Under the pieces are notes generated by a model. The model was not told the origin of the DNA, did no database searches, and saw only the letters and a list, made by a program, of their open reading frames with translations. Shown here in pieces: positions 18,439 through 26,300 of a stretch of 64,000 bases of DNA (position 1 is its first letter; the number at the start of each line of letters is the position of its first letter). Source of the DNA: Levilactobacillus yonginensis. Its GTDB lineage: Bacteria > Bacillota > Bacilli > Lactobacillales > Lactobacillaceae. A program made the translations under genes and the position numbers. The stretch spans positions 1,302,001 to 1,366,000 of the forward strand of contig NZ_OZ061549.1 in assembly GCF_964065165.1 (NCBI RefSeq), given 5' to 3'.

Positions 18439-19176
18439 ATGGCGATCACACTGGAACACGTCGGCCTAACACTAGATGACTTGGAGATTCTAAATGACGT
18501 CACGGCCACTATCAATGCGGGCAGTTTTGTGTCCTTGATTGCACCCAGTGGTGCCGGTAAATCGACCCTACTGAAGATTCTGACCGGACTGTTACCCATT
18601 TCGACTGGGTCAGTGGTGGTCGACGGTCAACCCATTACCGGACTGAACACCACGTTTAGTTACCTTCCACAGGAGGATATGTTGTTACCGTGGCTGAACG
18701 TGGACCAGAACATTACGCTCTACCAACGGATCAACCATCAAACCGTGGATCAGGACCACGTGACGGACCTGCTAACCCTCTTTGGGTTGGTCGACTACCG
18801 CCACTTCTTGCCCCGTCAGCTCTCTGGTGGGATGCGGCAGCGGGTCGCCTTACTACGAACCATGATGAATCCGGCCAACTACCTACTCCTAGATGAGCCG
18901 TTTGGGGCCTTAGACGCCATGACTCGTGGACTGATGCAGGACTGGCTACTCAGCCTACCAACGGCCTTGAAACGAACGACGGTATTAGTAACGCATGATA
19001 TCGAGGAAGCCATCTACTTGTCCGACCGAATTTTAGTCTTGTCAGCCCGACCGGCGCACGTTGTTCAGGACATTTCACTGACCCCTGCGACTCGTGACCG
19101 GGAGTGGTTGGCTACTCAGGCGCCACTGAAGACCGAAATCTACCAACTCTTACTGGAGGATTCCGATGTTAAGTGA
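18439..19176 (+). CDS. thiZ: HMP/thiamine-precursor ABC transporter, ATPase
   Basis: A 245-residue ABC ATPase. Walker A APSGAGKST (residues 35-43, first Gly replaced by Ala), Q-loop near YLPQED, signature LSGGMRQR, Walker B YLLLDEPFGALD and switch His in LVTHDIEEA are all present. Family: nitrate/taurine/HMP-type importers. It starts three bases after the binding-protein stop and overlaps the next gene by 11 bases, so it is in one transcript with it. Confidence 0.9.
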   Translation: MAITLEHVGLTLDDLEILNDVTATINAGSFVSLIAPSGAGKSTLLKILTGLLPISTGSVVVDGQPITGLNTTFSYLPQEDMLLPWLNVDQNITLYQRINHQTVDQDHVTDLLTLFGLVDYRHFLPRQLSGGMRQRVALLRTMMNPANYLLLDEPFGALDAMTRGLMQDWLLSLPTALKRTTVLVTHDIEEAIYLSDRILVLSARPAHVVQDISLTPATRDREWLATQAPLKTEIYQLLLEDSDVK

Positions 19177-19876
19177 TGCCCACTGCCATCTGGCTGGAAG
19201 CCGGGAACTGGCTAACCTGCAGCAACAAGACCAGATTTTAACGATCATCAACTGTCAGTCCCCCACTGAGTGGGACCACAATACATTACTCACCGGCGCT
19301 AATCAACACTTGAGCTTCGGTATTCACCCCTGGCAGGCCACAGACTTTCGCTGGCCGGAAGTCACTCCCTACCTGGAGAAAACTGCCGTGGTCGGCGAAA
19401 TTGGCTTAGACAACGTTTGGACAGACGTCAACCTACTGGACCAGTCGCGTGTCTTTGAAGCCCAGCTCCAATTTGCACATGACCACCGCAAGCCCGTCAT
19501 CCTGCACACGAAGGGGTGCGAGCGAGCGGTTCTCAAAACCATTCAAAAGTATCCCAATCGCTATATGGTCCACTGGTACGCCACGAAGGAGTATCAACGT
19601 GACTACATCCGCTTGGATTGTTTCTTCACGATTGGTGTAGATGTGCTGACTGACCCCGCCGTGGCACAATTAGCGCAGGACGTCCCGCTGAACCGAATTT
19701 TAATTGAGACGGATGGTCTGGAGGCCATCCGTTGGGCGGGCGACGATAAGGCTACCGTGGCCGACTACCCCCACGTGTTGCATCGGAGCATCCGGGCCGT
19801 GGCAGCATTACGGGGAATGGCTTCGGACGAACTGGAAGCACAGGTTTATCGGAATTTAGAGGCGTTTCTGGCTTAG
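19166..19876 (+). CDS. TatD-family metal-dependent hydrolase in the thi operon
   Basis: A 236-residue TIM-barrel hydrolase of the TatD family. Expected metal ligands are all present: HxH in DAHCHL (residues 5-7), Glu in VVGEIGLD, His in VILHTKG, His in YMVHWYA and Asp in IETDG. TatD proteins are usually annotated as DNases, but this copy is shorter than typical. It is the last gene of a TPP-riboswitch operon and overlaps thiZ by 11 bases. A role in trimming an imported pyrimidine precursor is therefore possible (inference); an unrelated housekeeping hydrolase is the alternative. Confidence 0.8.
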   Translation: MLSDAHCHLAGSRELANLQQQDQILTIINCQSPTEWDHNTLLTGANQHLSFGIHPWQATDFRWPEVTPYLEKTAVVGEIGLDNVWTDVNLLDQSRVFEAQLQFAHDHRKPVILHTKGCERAVLKTIQKYPNRYMVHWYATKEYQRDYIRLDCFFTIGVDVLTDPAVAQLAQDVPLNRILIETDGLEAIRWAGDDKATVADYPHVLHRSIRAVAALRGMASDELEAQVYRNLEAFLA

Positions 19877-19952
19877 TGATCATTGAAGAATTGCCACCTC
19901 CGGCTACACGGATATCGATGTCACACGGCTTTCCTCAATCCAGCAGCTCAAA

Positions 19953-20000
19953 AAAAGTGGTCCCAGTAATCAATAACTGATTACTGGGACCACTTTTATA
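19953..20000 (+). terminator. Terminator of the thi operon
   Basis: AAAAGTGGTCCCAGTAATCA pairs almost perfectly with TGATTACTGGGACCACTTTT around a five-base loop, followed by ATATT. Confidence 0.85.
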
Positions 20001-20146
20001 TTGACTCATTTTCAAATGATGCACAATTTGTGTTAATCTACCAACGGTTCCCCAGAATCGGTTGGCGCTAGGTTCAAACCAATACTAAGCAAACTGTTAA
20101 GTAATTTTAAGCCGACATTTCTTTTGAAGTCGATAGCCATCTTAAG

Positions 20147-20261
20147 CAGATGGGCTCAGACGCCTCATTCTTCTTAGCCGTTTACGGCTTAGAAGACCAA
20201 GCTTTAAGACTCACGCTTTTCAAGCTTAAAGTTGTGTCGGCACCGTTCCAGCCCATCTACT
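20147..20261 (+). repeat. Short cloverleaf relative, copy 1
   Basis: Ends AGATGGGCT and AGCCCATCT are perfect inverted repeats. One arm pairs CTTCTTAGCCG with CGGCTTAGAAG, with the same T-T mismatch as arm 1 of the larger family; another uses CTTTAAG with CTTAAAG. GTTGTGTCGGCACCGTTCCA near the right end recurs in the copy at 22493. It lies between the thi operon and glpF. Confidence 0.6.
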
Positions 20262-20289
20262 GCGACCGGCAAGGCGGTCAAATCAAAGA

Positions 20290-20997
20290 CTATTTTAAAA
20301 GGAATTCCAATCCAGCGGCGAGCAACCCACCGATGAGCGGCCCAAACATTGGGACCCAAGCGTAATTCCACTCAGTCGCCCCCCGGTTAGGGACGGGTAA
20401 AATGGAGTAAGCCAACCGTGGTCCCCAGTCCCGGGCGGGGTTGATGGCGAACCCAGTGGTCGTCCCTAGGCCCATCCCGATAACCATGATTAGAGCCCCG
20501 ACGATGAACGGTTTCAAACCTTGGGTGAAGTCCCCCAGATTTAAGAGAATAAAGATAAACGCCCAAGTAGCCACAATTTCAGAAATGAAATTAAACAACG
20601 GATTTTTAATAGCTGGCCGGGTCGCAAAGATACCGACCTGGTTACCAGACGCCTCATCCGGTGTTGCTTTAAAGTGGGGATAGAATTGAAGGATAACCAA
20701 TGCCGCACCCAGAAAGGCCCCTAAGAACTGGCCCAATAAATAAGGTAATACATCGGCCCACGGGAAGAACCCAAATACAGCGAAACCAATTGTAACGGCC
20801 GGGTTCAAATGACCTTGCGAACCCAACATGCCGGCCACGTAAACTCCCATGGTCACGGCCATTCCCCAGGCAATCGATACAAAGGTCCAGTCGCTCCCCT
20901 TCGCGTACGTCTTGTTGAGGTTGATACTAGCACCAGTCCCGGCACCTAACAAAATCAGAATCAGGGTACCGAAGAACTCGCCAATAAAACCACTCAT
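20290..20997 (-). CDS. glpF: Aquaglyceroporin / glycerol facilitator
   Basis: About 235 residues, MIP family, six membrane helices plus two half-helices. Both NPA boxes are present: HLNPAVTIG and AINPARDWG. The Asp after the second box (NPARD) is the usual mark of glycerol-conducting rather than water-only channels. Start chosen at ATG 20997, eight bases after GAGGTAGG; a GTG at 21006 lies against that site. The family passes glycerol, small polyols, or lactic acid in lactobacilli. It stands alone, with no glycerol kinase beside it. Confidence 0.9.
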   Translation of the reverse strand: MSGFIGEFFGTLILILLGAGTGASINLNKTYAKGSDWTFVSIAWGMAVTMGVYVAGMLGSQGHLNPAVTIGFAVFGFFPWADVLPYLLGQFLGAFLGAALVILQFYPHFKATPDEASGNQVGIFATRPAIKNPLFNFISEIVATWAFIFILLNLGDFTQGLKPFIVGALIMVIGMGLGTTTGFAINPARDWGPRLAYSILPVPNRGATEWNYAWVPMFGPLIGGLLAAGLEFLLK

Positions 20998-21039
20998 AAA
21001 ATACACCTACCTCATAATATTATGTAACGAAACTAACGA

Positions 21040-21165
21040 TTGAAAGTTGGTTTGATGTTTGCCGCCTCCGGCTACGTGACTGCTTTGAATCAATCGAATA
21101 CCGTGCTTAGTTAGCCTTTGACATCAGTCAGCCACGCAAACAACTCAACCCTAACTTTCAACCCT
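21040..21165. repeat. Large imperfect inverted repeat upstream of glpF
   Basis: TTGAAAGTTGGTTTGATGTT on the left matches the complement of AACTCAACCCTAACTTTCAA on the right with few changes. The left arm carries an extra GCCGCCTCCGGC mini-palindrome like the tips of the cloverleaf repeats. The rest of 21007-21402 shows no other feature. Confidence 0.45.
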
Positions 21166-21402
21166 TAATCTTAAATCAGCGCCATTAACAGTCTACCATA
21201 GCTGACTCCTGCTGGCGCGATTATTTGTTTGCGCTTTCAAAGAAGCCGCTAACCACACAACCGTCCAAGTCTTGTAATATTACGAACACGCCATAAAAGT
21301 TAACGCCAATGATGTTCACCCGTAACTATCCTGTAAAAGAAAACGGCTATCTTAGTAAGTGTACCAGCGACATGAACTTACATATGAGGGATGGATATAA
21401 AG

Positions 21403-22179
21403 ATGAAGACACTTAAAAAAGTCAGTTTAGCCGTGGCCTTTGCCGCAGCTTTAGTACCAGCATTTAGCCTGGGCACCACCGCTCATGCCAATGCCACGAA
21501 TACCATTGTCAGCACCCGCAACATGACCGATACCGCCTACACTCGTAAGAGCGCTACTGGGTGGACCTACAACCTAGGCGGTACGGCAACCAATATGACC
21601 TTTGGAAAAAAAACGCACTACTTAAAAAATTATCCCCACACGACTTGGCACGCCACTAAGAAGCGATACATCGTGAAGAAAAACGGCGTGAAGTACCTTT
21701 ACTACTATGTGACCAACGGTAGAAAGACGGCCTCAGGTTGGATCTGGCACGGCTACCTGCAAAAGAAGAGCTACGCCCACACTTCGACCAATGCCACTAC
21801 AACTGGTAACGGTACTTATAGTGATGTCTACAAAGCAGCCAAATCAAAACTAGGTAAACCTTACGTGTTTGGCGCCAACGGTCCCAGTTCCTTTGACTGC
21901 TCTGGCTTTACCAAGTACGTCTTCCACAAAGCCATCGGACAAACTCTGCCGCGGACCGCACAACAACAGTACAATAGTTACGACCACGTGAGTGCCCAGA
22001 ATGCTAAAGCCGGGGACCTGATTTTCTTCGGTACTAGCAAGAACAATATCTCCCACGTGGGTATCTATAAGGGCAGCAATAAGATGATCGACGCCCAATT
22101 ACGAGGTGTCGTCAACGAAGCCACCAACGTATCCTGGTGGCACACGGTCGGTTACTCACGACCAGCAACGTTAGATTAA
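21403..22179 (+). CDS. Secreted NlpC/P60 peptidoglycan hydrolase
   Basis: About 258 residues from ATG 21403 (GAGGG 12 bases upstream; the ATG at 21391 touches that site). Signal peptide KKVSLAVAFAAALVPAFSLG with cleavage near AHANA. A middle region rich in Lys, Tyr and His (about 35-125) looks like a cell-wall-binding segment. The C-terminal NlpC/P60 domain (about 145-258) has the catalytic Cys in FDCSGFTKYV and the His in SHVGIYKG. DAQLRGV holds the third position, where many members have His. It should cleave stem peptides of peptidoglycan outside the cell during growth or separation. Confidence 0.87.
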   Translation: MKTLKKVSLAVAFAAALVPAFSLGTTAHANATNTIVSTRNMTDTAYTRKSATGWTYNLGGTATNMTFGKKTHYLKNYPHTTWHATKKRYIVKKNGVKYLYYYVTNGRKTASGWIWHGYLQKKSYAHTSTNATTTGNGTYSDVYKAAKSKLGKPYVFGANGPSSFDCSGFTKYVFHKAIGQTLPRTAQQQYNSYDHVSAQNAKAGDLIFFGTSKNNISHVGIYKGSNKMIDAQLRGVVNEATNVSWWHTVGYSRPATLD

Positions 22180-22188
22180 ATTTAAGCG

Positions 22189-22305
22189 AGTGGGACAGAA
22201 AGCGGTTAGCTAGTGAGCATTAACTTCGAACCGTTAAAAATCCTGAACTTGAATTATTTGCCGTTCGGGGTTAAGCGGAGCTAGCTGCCTTCTGTCGCAC
22301 GTTTC
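22189..22305 (-). repeat. Second repeat family, copy 1
   Basis: Inverted ends AGTGGGACAGAAAGC and GCCTTCTGTCGCAC, with TGAGCATTAAC inside one end and GGGGTTAAGCGGAG inside the other. The same blocks recur at 26012, 26188, 26301 and 57688. It begins ten bases after the NlpC/P60 stop. Confidence 0.75.
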
Positions 22306-22324
22306 GGCTAAAGTGCATCACAAA

Positions 22325-22355
22325 GAGTCTGGGCTTCCAGGCTCTTTTAATTTGT
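22325..22355 (+). terminator. Terminator after the NlpC/P60 gene
   Basis: GAGTCTGG pairs with CCAGGCTC around a four-base loop, followed by TTTTAATTT. The second-family repeat lies between the stop and this terminator. Confidence 0.8.
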
Positions 22356-22492
22356 CCAAACGGTTTAAATTGTCTGCCCCATCCCCAGCTCTGAAAGTGG
22401 TTCAGCACGATCAGAACTAAGATTGTGACATACTCCCATCTTTACGGACCAATTGATAACGAATTAGTTGAGTGGCTTGCATGTGTACAGTT

Positions 22493-22611
22493 ATGGGCTC
22501 AGGCGCGTCGTCCTACTTAGTTAGTAGGTGATTTTCCAACTCGACAAAGCTTGTAGACTCGGTATTTTCGACGCTTCAAGTTGTGTCCGCCCGTTCCAGG
22601 CCGGTAAGGCG
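22493..22611 (+). repeat. Short cloverleaf relative, copy 2
   Basis: Shares GGGCTCAG-CGC, GTAGACTCGG, CGACGCTTCAAGTTGTGTC and CCGTTCCAG with the copy at 20147, in the same order. The inner arm CCTACT with AGTAGG is conserved as a structure but not in sequence. Confidence 0.6.
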
Positions 22612-22701
22612 GAAGGCCACACTAGGTTGCCTAATTTTCCCGCCAATACGTTTGCTATAATCAGCGTAACTAAACTTTCTAGTTTTTGCCCAAAATCCCA
22701 C

Positions 22702-22732
22702 AAAAAAAGCTACAACCGAAATGGTCATAGCT
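22702..22732 (-). terminator. Terminator of the Spx-like gene
   Basis: AGCTATGACC pairs with GGTTGTAGCT on the minus strand, followed by T7, 15 bases after the stop. Confidence 0.8.
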
Positions 22733-22746
22733 GGTTAAGTCTTCTA

Positions 22747-23169
22747 TTAAGCTGGTGATACACCCAAGCCCTTGCCGTTCAAAATCTTGAAGAAACTAGC
22801 CAGTTCCTTCTTCCGGTAGGCAGCGGGAACGAATTCCCGAATGGTTTCCAAATCGAAACCAGTGGCTAACTTGTTACGATCGACGACAATCGGGTTCTTT
22901 AAGATGCCCGGATTCTTTTGTAAGAGATCAACCAATTCGTTCATCCCCATATCCTGAACGGATGCAGGTAAAGCTTTGTAGGCCTTAGAACGCGTTGAAA
23001 TCAGGTCGTCAGTACCTTCTTCAGTCAAAGATAACATGTAGAGAATCTCTTCTCGCGTTAAAGGTTGTTTTTTAATGTCACGTGCCGTAAAGATAGCGTC
23101 GTGGTTAGCTAACCACTTCATAGCCTTGGTTACCGCAGTCGTTTTCGCATGAAAGTACATTTTAATCAT
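22747..23169 (-). CDS. Spx/ArsC-family regulator lacking the redox cysteines
   Basis: About 140 residues from ATG 23169 (GGAGGG eight bases upstream). The Spx/ArsC fold is recognisable: start MIKMYFHAKTTAVTKAMKWL, middle FTARDIKKQPLTREEILYML, and NPGILKNPIVVDRNKLATGF, which matches the RPIIxD-G(Y/F) segment of Spx. Classic Spx has CxxC near residue 10; here that place reads HAKTTAVT and the whole protein has no cysteine. It can therefore not act as a thiol switch, and may bind RNA polymerase constitutively or under expression control only. A CIRCE-like palindrome in its leader suggests heat-shock (HrcA) control. Confidence 0.82.
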   Translation of the reverse strand: MIKMYFHAKTTAVTKAMKWLANHDAIFTARDIKKQPLTREEILYMLSLTEEGTDDLISTRSKAYKALPASVQDMGMNELVDLLQKNPGILKNPIVVDRNKLATGFDLETIREFVPAAYRKKELASFFKILNGKGLGVSPA

Positions 23170-23214
23170 AGAATCGCCCTCCAATAATCTGTCTTCGATG
23201 AGGTGCAGAATTTT

Positions 23215-23240
23215 TTAGCACTCGGATGTTTGAGTGCTAA
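23215..23240. promoter_or_regulatory. CIRCE-like operator (HrcA-type)
   Basis: TTAGCACTC, 8-base spacer, GAGTGCTAA. Both half-sites are perfect matches to CIRCE, whose usual spacer is 9. It lies 12 bases downstream of a -10 box and 45 bases before the Spx-like start. Confidence 0.75.
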
Positions 23241-23252
23241 TTTATGATTCTC

Positions 23253-23281
23253 ATTGTACACCACAATGAGAAAGGATGAAA
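23253..23281 (-). promoter_or_regulatory. Promoter of the Spx-like gene
   Basis: On the minus strand TTTCAT, 17-base spacer, TACAAT. The CIRCE-like site covers the start of the transcript. Confidence 0.5.
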
Positions 23282-23530
23282 CCCAAATCTCTCGGTCTAG
23301 CCCACCTTTTAACAATTTCTTCACTTCTCGTTAATTTGGGGGTTAAATTGTCCCTTTTCATCGGCTTACAATACACTCTAACAGGGGAATGCAACCGTTT
23401 TAAGGTGGAAAAATGAAGATTTTTTGAAGATGTTCATTGAAGCTTGGAAACAGCTTACCACTTTTCATGACAAACCGTCTTTGATTTGAATCAACATTGA
23501 AGAGAAATTTAAGAAACCGTTCTCACTATC

Positions 23531-23569
23531 AAAAAAAGTAGCGTCGTCGAAATCTCAACCACGCTACTT
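23531..23569 (-). terminator. Terminator of the lipoprotein operon
   Basis: AAGTAGCG pairs with CGCTACTT, followed by a T-run on the minus strand. It is about 100 bases beyond the stop at 23670. The rest of 23282-23530 holds no recognised feature. Confidence 0.85.
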
Positions 23570-23669
23570 GTCTTAAATCTTAATTTACCTAATTGACTGG
23601 ACCGGCTTTTTATTAAGGAAACTTATTTAGCTTTTCTCAATGCAACTATCCCAAATACGAATTACCCGT

Positions 23670-24848
23670 CTAATTCGTGGGGTCGTCAGACACCGGTAAC
23701 CAAATGTCAGCGCCATCACTCGTATCCTCCCATTCCAGGACCCCGGTGCTAGACACCCGGAACTTCCCAATGGTCGGGGCAATCTCATCGCGTCCCATAT
23801 CCCGGACCGTCACGACCACCCGGCCCTTACTATCCTTCTCCGGTGTCGAAATACCAGATTGTTTGTAGGTGTGGGTGGTCCCGCCAAAGTCCGAAAGGTG
23901 ACGGGTGATCCAATCATCTAGCTGCTTTTCCGTTAGCTGTTTGGCCGGATTATTGCCAAAACCAAAGGCCATCCCCGGCTTATTGGCCACCTTTGTCATG
24001 TCCTTCATCTCCGTACCATCCCCTGGCACGGTCAGCTTGTTACCACTCAGGGTCACTTTATAAACGCTGCCTAAGTACTTATCTGAATACGTCTTCAATA
24101 AATAAGTCCCTTGCCCGAGACTTTGATAGTAAACGGCGTTGTTAGCACCCCAGCCATTTCCCGTTTGATAAACGGTATAATTTTTCGTAAAGCTATCAAT
24201 CTGGCCATCGATGCTCTGATCACTAATAAAGAACCGGGTTCGATCGTAAGCAATCTTTTTCTCATCGGTTCTAGTCGATGAGGTAAACCCAGTGGACCAG
24301 GTCCCCACTAACTCAGTCGGCGCACCAGTCCTCCAAACACCAGTGGTGTCACCGATAATATAGACACCCTTGATGTGTTGGTAACGCGTCTTCACGGTAT
24401 AATAGGAGCTTTGCTTCATATACGTTAGTTCCAACGTATACGCTTCACCCTTAGGACTCTTCATAGCCAATTTGTACTCACCATCTTGGCTGCTTTGAAT
24501 CGAGACAACCAGGCCACTCGCAATGGTCCCCCGACTCCGGGAGGTCACCTGCCAGTGCCAATTGCCCTTCCGGTAGTAAAACTGTGAGTAGGTCATTTCT
24601 CCGTTACTCTGGGTACTCCGGTCCTCAGCATTCTTCTGTGTGAGACCACTCAGCAAGGTCGTTAACGCGGATGGTTTGGGAGTTTCCGCCTTAGTTGATG
24701 TGGCCCCCGCCTTGGTGGCTGCCTGCTTCTTCACTACCGACTGGCGACTACTGGCCTTATCCGCCGACTTCGTTTGATGGTGACCACAGCCCGTTAAGCC
24801 AACTACCAGCAAGGCCAATACACTGACACCAATTACTTTGATTTTCAT
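23670..24848 (-). CDS. Lipoprotein with one copy of an unnamed repeated domain
   Basis: 392 residues from ATG 24848 (GAGGAG nine bases upstream). Lipoprotein signal with lipobox LTGC (about Cys20), then a Lys/Ala/Ser linker. The first domain (about 55-160) contains RSTQSNGEMTYSQFYYRKGN followed by WHWQVTSRSRG. Two copies of the same pattern make up the protein encoded directly upstream. The second half (about 175-390) has Gly/Tyr/Thr-rich beta-type sequence (GTYLLKTYSDKYLGSVYKVT) and a C-terminal domain ending in IWLPVSDDPTN; I do not recognise either. Membrane-attached outer face, role unknown. It follows the upstream gene by 41 bases and shares its terminator. Confidence 0.75.
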   Translation of the reverse strand: MKIKVIGVSVLALLVVGLTGCGHHQTKSADKASSRQSVVKKQAATKAGATSTKAETPKPSALTTLLSGLTQKNAEDRSTQSNGEMTYSQFYYRKGNWHWQVTSRSRGTIASGLVVSIQSSQDGEYKLAMKSPKGEAYTLELTYMKQSSYYTVKTRYQHIKGVYIIGDTTGVWRTGAPTELVGTWSTGFTSSTRTDEKKIAYDRTRFFISDQSIDGQIDSFTKNYTVYQTGNGWGANNAVYYQSLGQGTYLLKTYSDKYLGSVYKVTLSGNKLTVPGDGTEMKDMTKVANKPGMAFGFGNNPAKQLTEKQLDDWITRHLSDFGGTTHTYKQSGISTPEKDSKGRVVVTVRDMGRDEIAPTIGKFRVSSTGVLEWEDTSDGADIWLPVSDDPTN

Positions 24849-24889
24849 CTTGTTCTCCTCAATTTTAAAACAACCGTCATTCAACCCGG

Positions 24890-25834
24890 TTAGTGAGCCT
24901 CATCGTTGGTGTATCTACCGTCAATATTTTGATAGCTGGTCCATAAGTGGTAGGTATTGGATGACCAGTCATAGGAAACGCTCACGGTGAAGTCCTTTTG
25001 TTTCTCCATGTCTGACATCTCAAATGACGTCGGGTTCCCGGCGTAGTCCACCTTCACACTGCCGATCATGGCATGGATGATTGGCCCACGTTTCTTTGAA
25101 GAAAAGTCCCAGTACCAATGAGCATAGCGACCATTTCCACTGGGATTCATACCATAAAATTCGCTGGTCGTTTGGTCGCCGCCGTTGGTCTGCGTGCTGG
25201 CATCTTCGTAGCCCTTTCCACGACCGACCGTCGACTGGATAACATCTTGGAGGTTCACATCTTTGGCTGGCGTCACGTCATCTTCAGTATCGCCCAACGT
25301 GTAATCGCCGTTGATCTGCTTAAAATCCGTATTTAAATTATACTGGGTGTTTGATCCCGCTAACCAGTGAAAAGTCAACGTGTAGTCGGTTCCCTGATCA
25401 TAGTACTCACTCTTCATCTTCAGCTGTGCGGCCTGACCATCCTTAGCCACACTGCGCACCTCGCCAACTTCAATCGTTCCCCGTTTGCTGGAGGTCAACC
25501 ACCAGTACCAGGTCCCGTTCTGTTGTTTAAATTGTGAATAGGTCTTTTCATTGTTGTTCGTTCGGGTACTAGCATTCTCGCCCGCCTTCTCCGTCAAATC
25601 TGACAGAACGTCGACATCCCCAGTTGAATCAGGGCGCCGACTGCTAGCCACCTTATGGCTGGATTGAACCTTGACCTTACTACTGGTAGCTGTGCTGGGC
25701 TCAGTCTCCGTTGACTGGTGACCCGCTATCGACAAGCCTAGGAAGAAGGCTAACCCAACAACGACAATGATGCCGACGCCCGCCCAAAGCTTGCGAGTAG
25801 GTGTCCATTTTGGCGACGATTGTTTATGACGCAT
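24890..25834 (-). CDS. Membrane-anchored protein with two copies of the unnamed domain
   Basis: 314 residues. A basic N-terminus and one membrane segment (LWAGVGIIVVVGLAFFLGLS) are followed by a Ser/Thr linker, then two related domains. Copy one holds ASTRTNNNEKTYSQFKQQNG, WYWWLTSSKRGTIEVGEV and FKQINGDYTLGD. Copy two holds ASTQTNGGDQTTSEFYG, HWYWDFSSKKRGPI and YQNIDGRYTND. The shared core is an aromatic W-x-W strand followed by S-(S/x)-K/R-RG. The downstream lipoprotein carries a third copy. No known family recognised. GAGGAAA lies before the start. First gene of a two-gene unit. Confidence 0.75.
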   Translation of the reverse strand: MRHKQSSPKWTPTRKLWAGVGIIVVVGLAFFLGLSIAGHQSTETEPSTATSSKVKVQSSHKVASSRRPDSTGDVDVLSDLTEKAGENASTRTNNNEKTYSQFKQQNGTWYWWLTSSKRGTIEVGEVRSVAKDGQAAQLKMKSEYYDQGTDYTLTFHWLAGSNTQYNLNTDFKQINGDYTLGDTEDDVTPAKDVNLQDVIQSTVGRGKGYEDASTQTNGGDQTTSEFYGMNPSGNGRYAHWYWDFSSKKRGPIIHAMIGSVKVDYAGNPTSFEMSDMEKQKDFTVSVSYDWSSNTYHLWTSYQNIDGRYTNDEAH

Positions 25835-26011
25835 AAATTTTCCTCTTTTCTCTATGTATAATTAAAATATTTTAGCTAATTGATTCTTTTATGTATAACG
25901 TTATTCTACCAGTTTACCGGATGCTTGACAGCCATGGATTCGGCAAATTAGTTCAATTGGATATATTTGATAGGCTGGACTAATCGGTGACGGAGAGCTA
26001 GGTCATTAAAA

Positions 26012-26120
26012 GAAAGACGATCAAAGGTGGTTTAATCAATGAGCATTAACGTTAATAGACGAATAAGCCTGGTCTTGGATTGTTTATCTAGCGAAGTTCT
26101 GCCCGCTGTCGCACGTTTCA
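26012..26120 (-). repeat. Second repeat family, copy 2 (decayed)
   Basis: GACGATCAAAGGTGGTTTAA, TGAGCATTAACG and CTGTCGCACGTTTCA match the blocks of the family, but the central hairpin is eroded. It lies beyond the beta-helix gene's terminator. The rest of 25835-26011 is AT-rich promoter DNA of the membrane-protein gene. Confidence 0.6.
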
Positions 26121-26140
26121 ACTATCGACGTTGGGCGCGT

Positions 26141-26173
26141 AAAAAAAGGGCTTGAGACTTTTGCCTCAAACCC
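26141..26173 (-). terminator. Terminator of the beta-helix protein gene
   Basis: GGGTTTGAG pairs with CTCAAGCCC on the minus strand, followed by T7. Two repeat copies separate it from the stop codon. Confidence 0.85.
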
Positions 26174-26187
26174 TACGTATTTACTTT

Positions 26188-26286
26188 AGCTGAAACGTGC
26201 TACCGACAGGCAACTGGCTCCGCCTAACCCCATAAGACCAAGAATCCAGATTCAGGATTCTCAGTCTTATGACGTTAATGCTCACC
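26188..26286 (+). repeat. Second repeat family, copy 3
   Basis: GAAACGTGC, CTCCGCCTAACCCC, a hairpin of CATAAGACCAAGAATCC with GGATTCTCAGTCTTATG, then GACGTTAATGCTCAC. The right terminal block is missing. Confidence 0.75.
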
Positions 26287-26300
26287 CTTTGTTTTTTACT

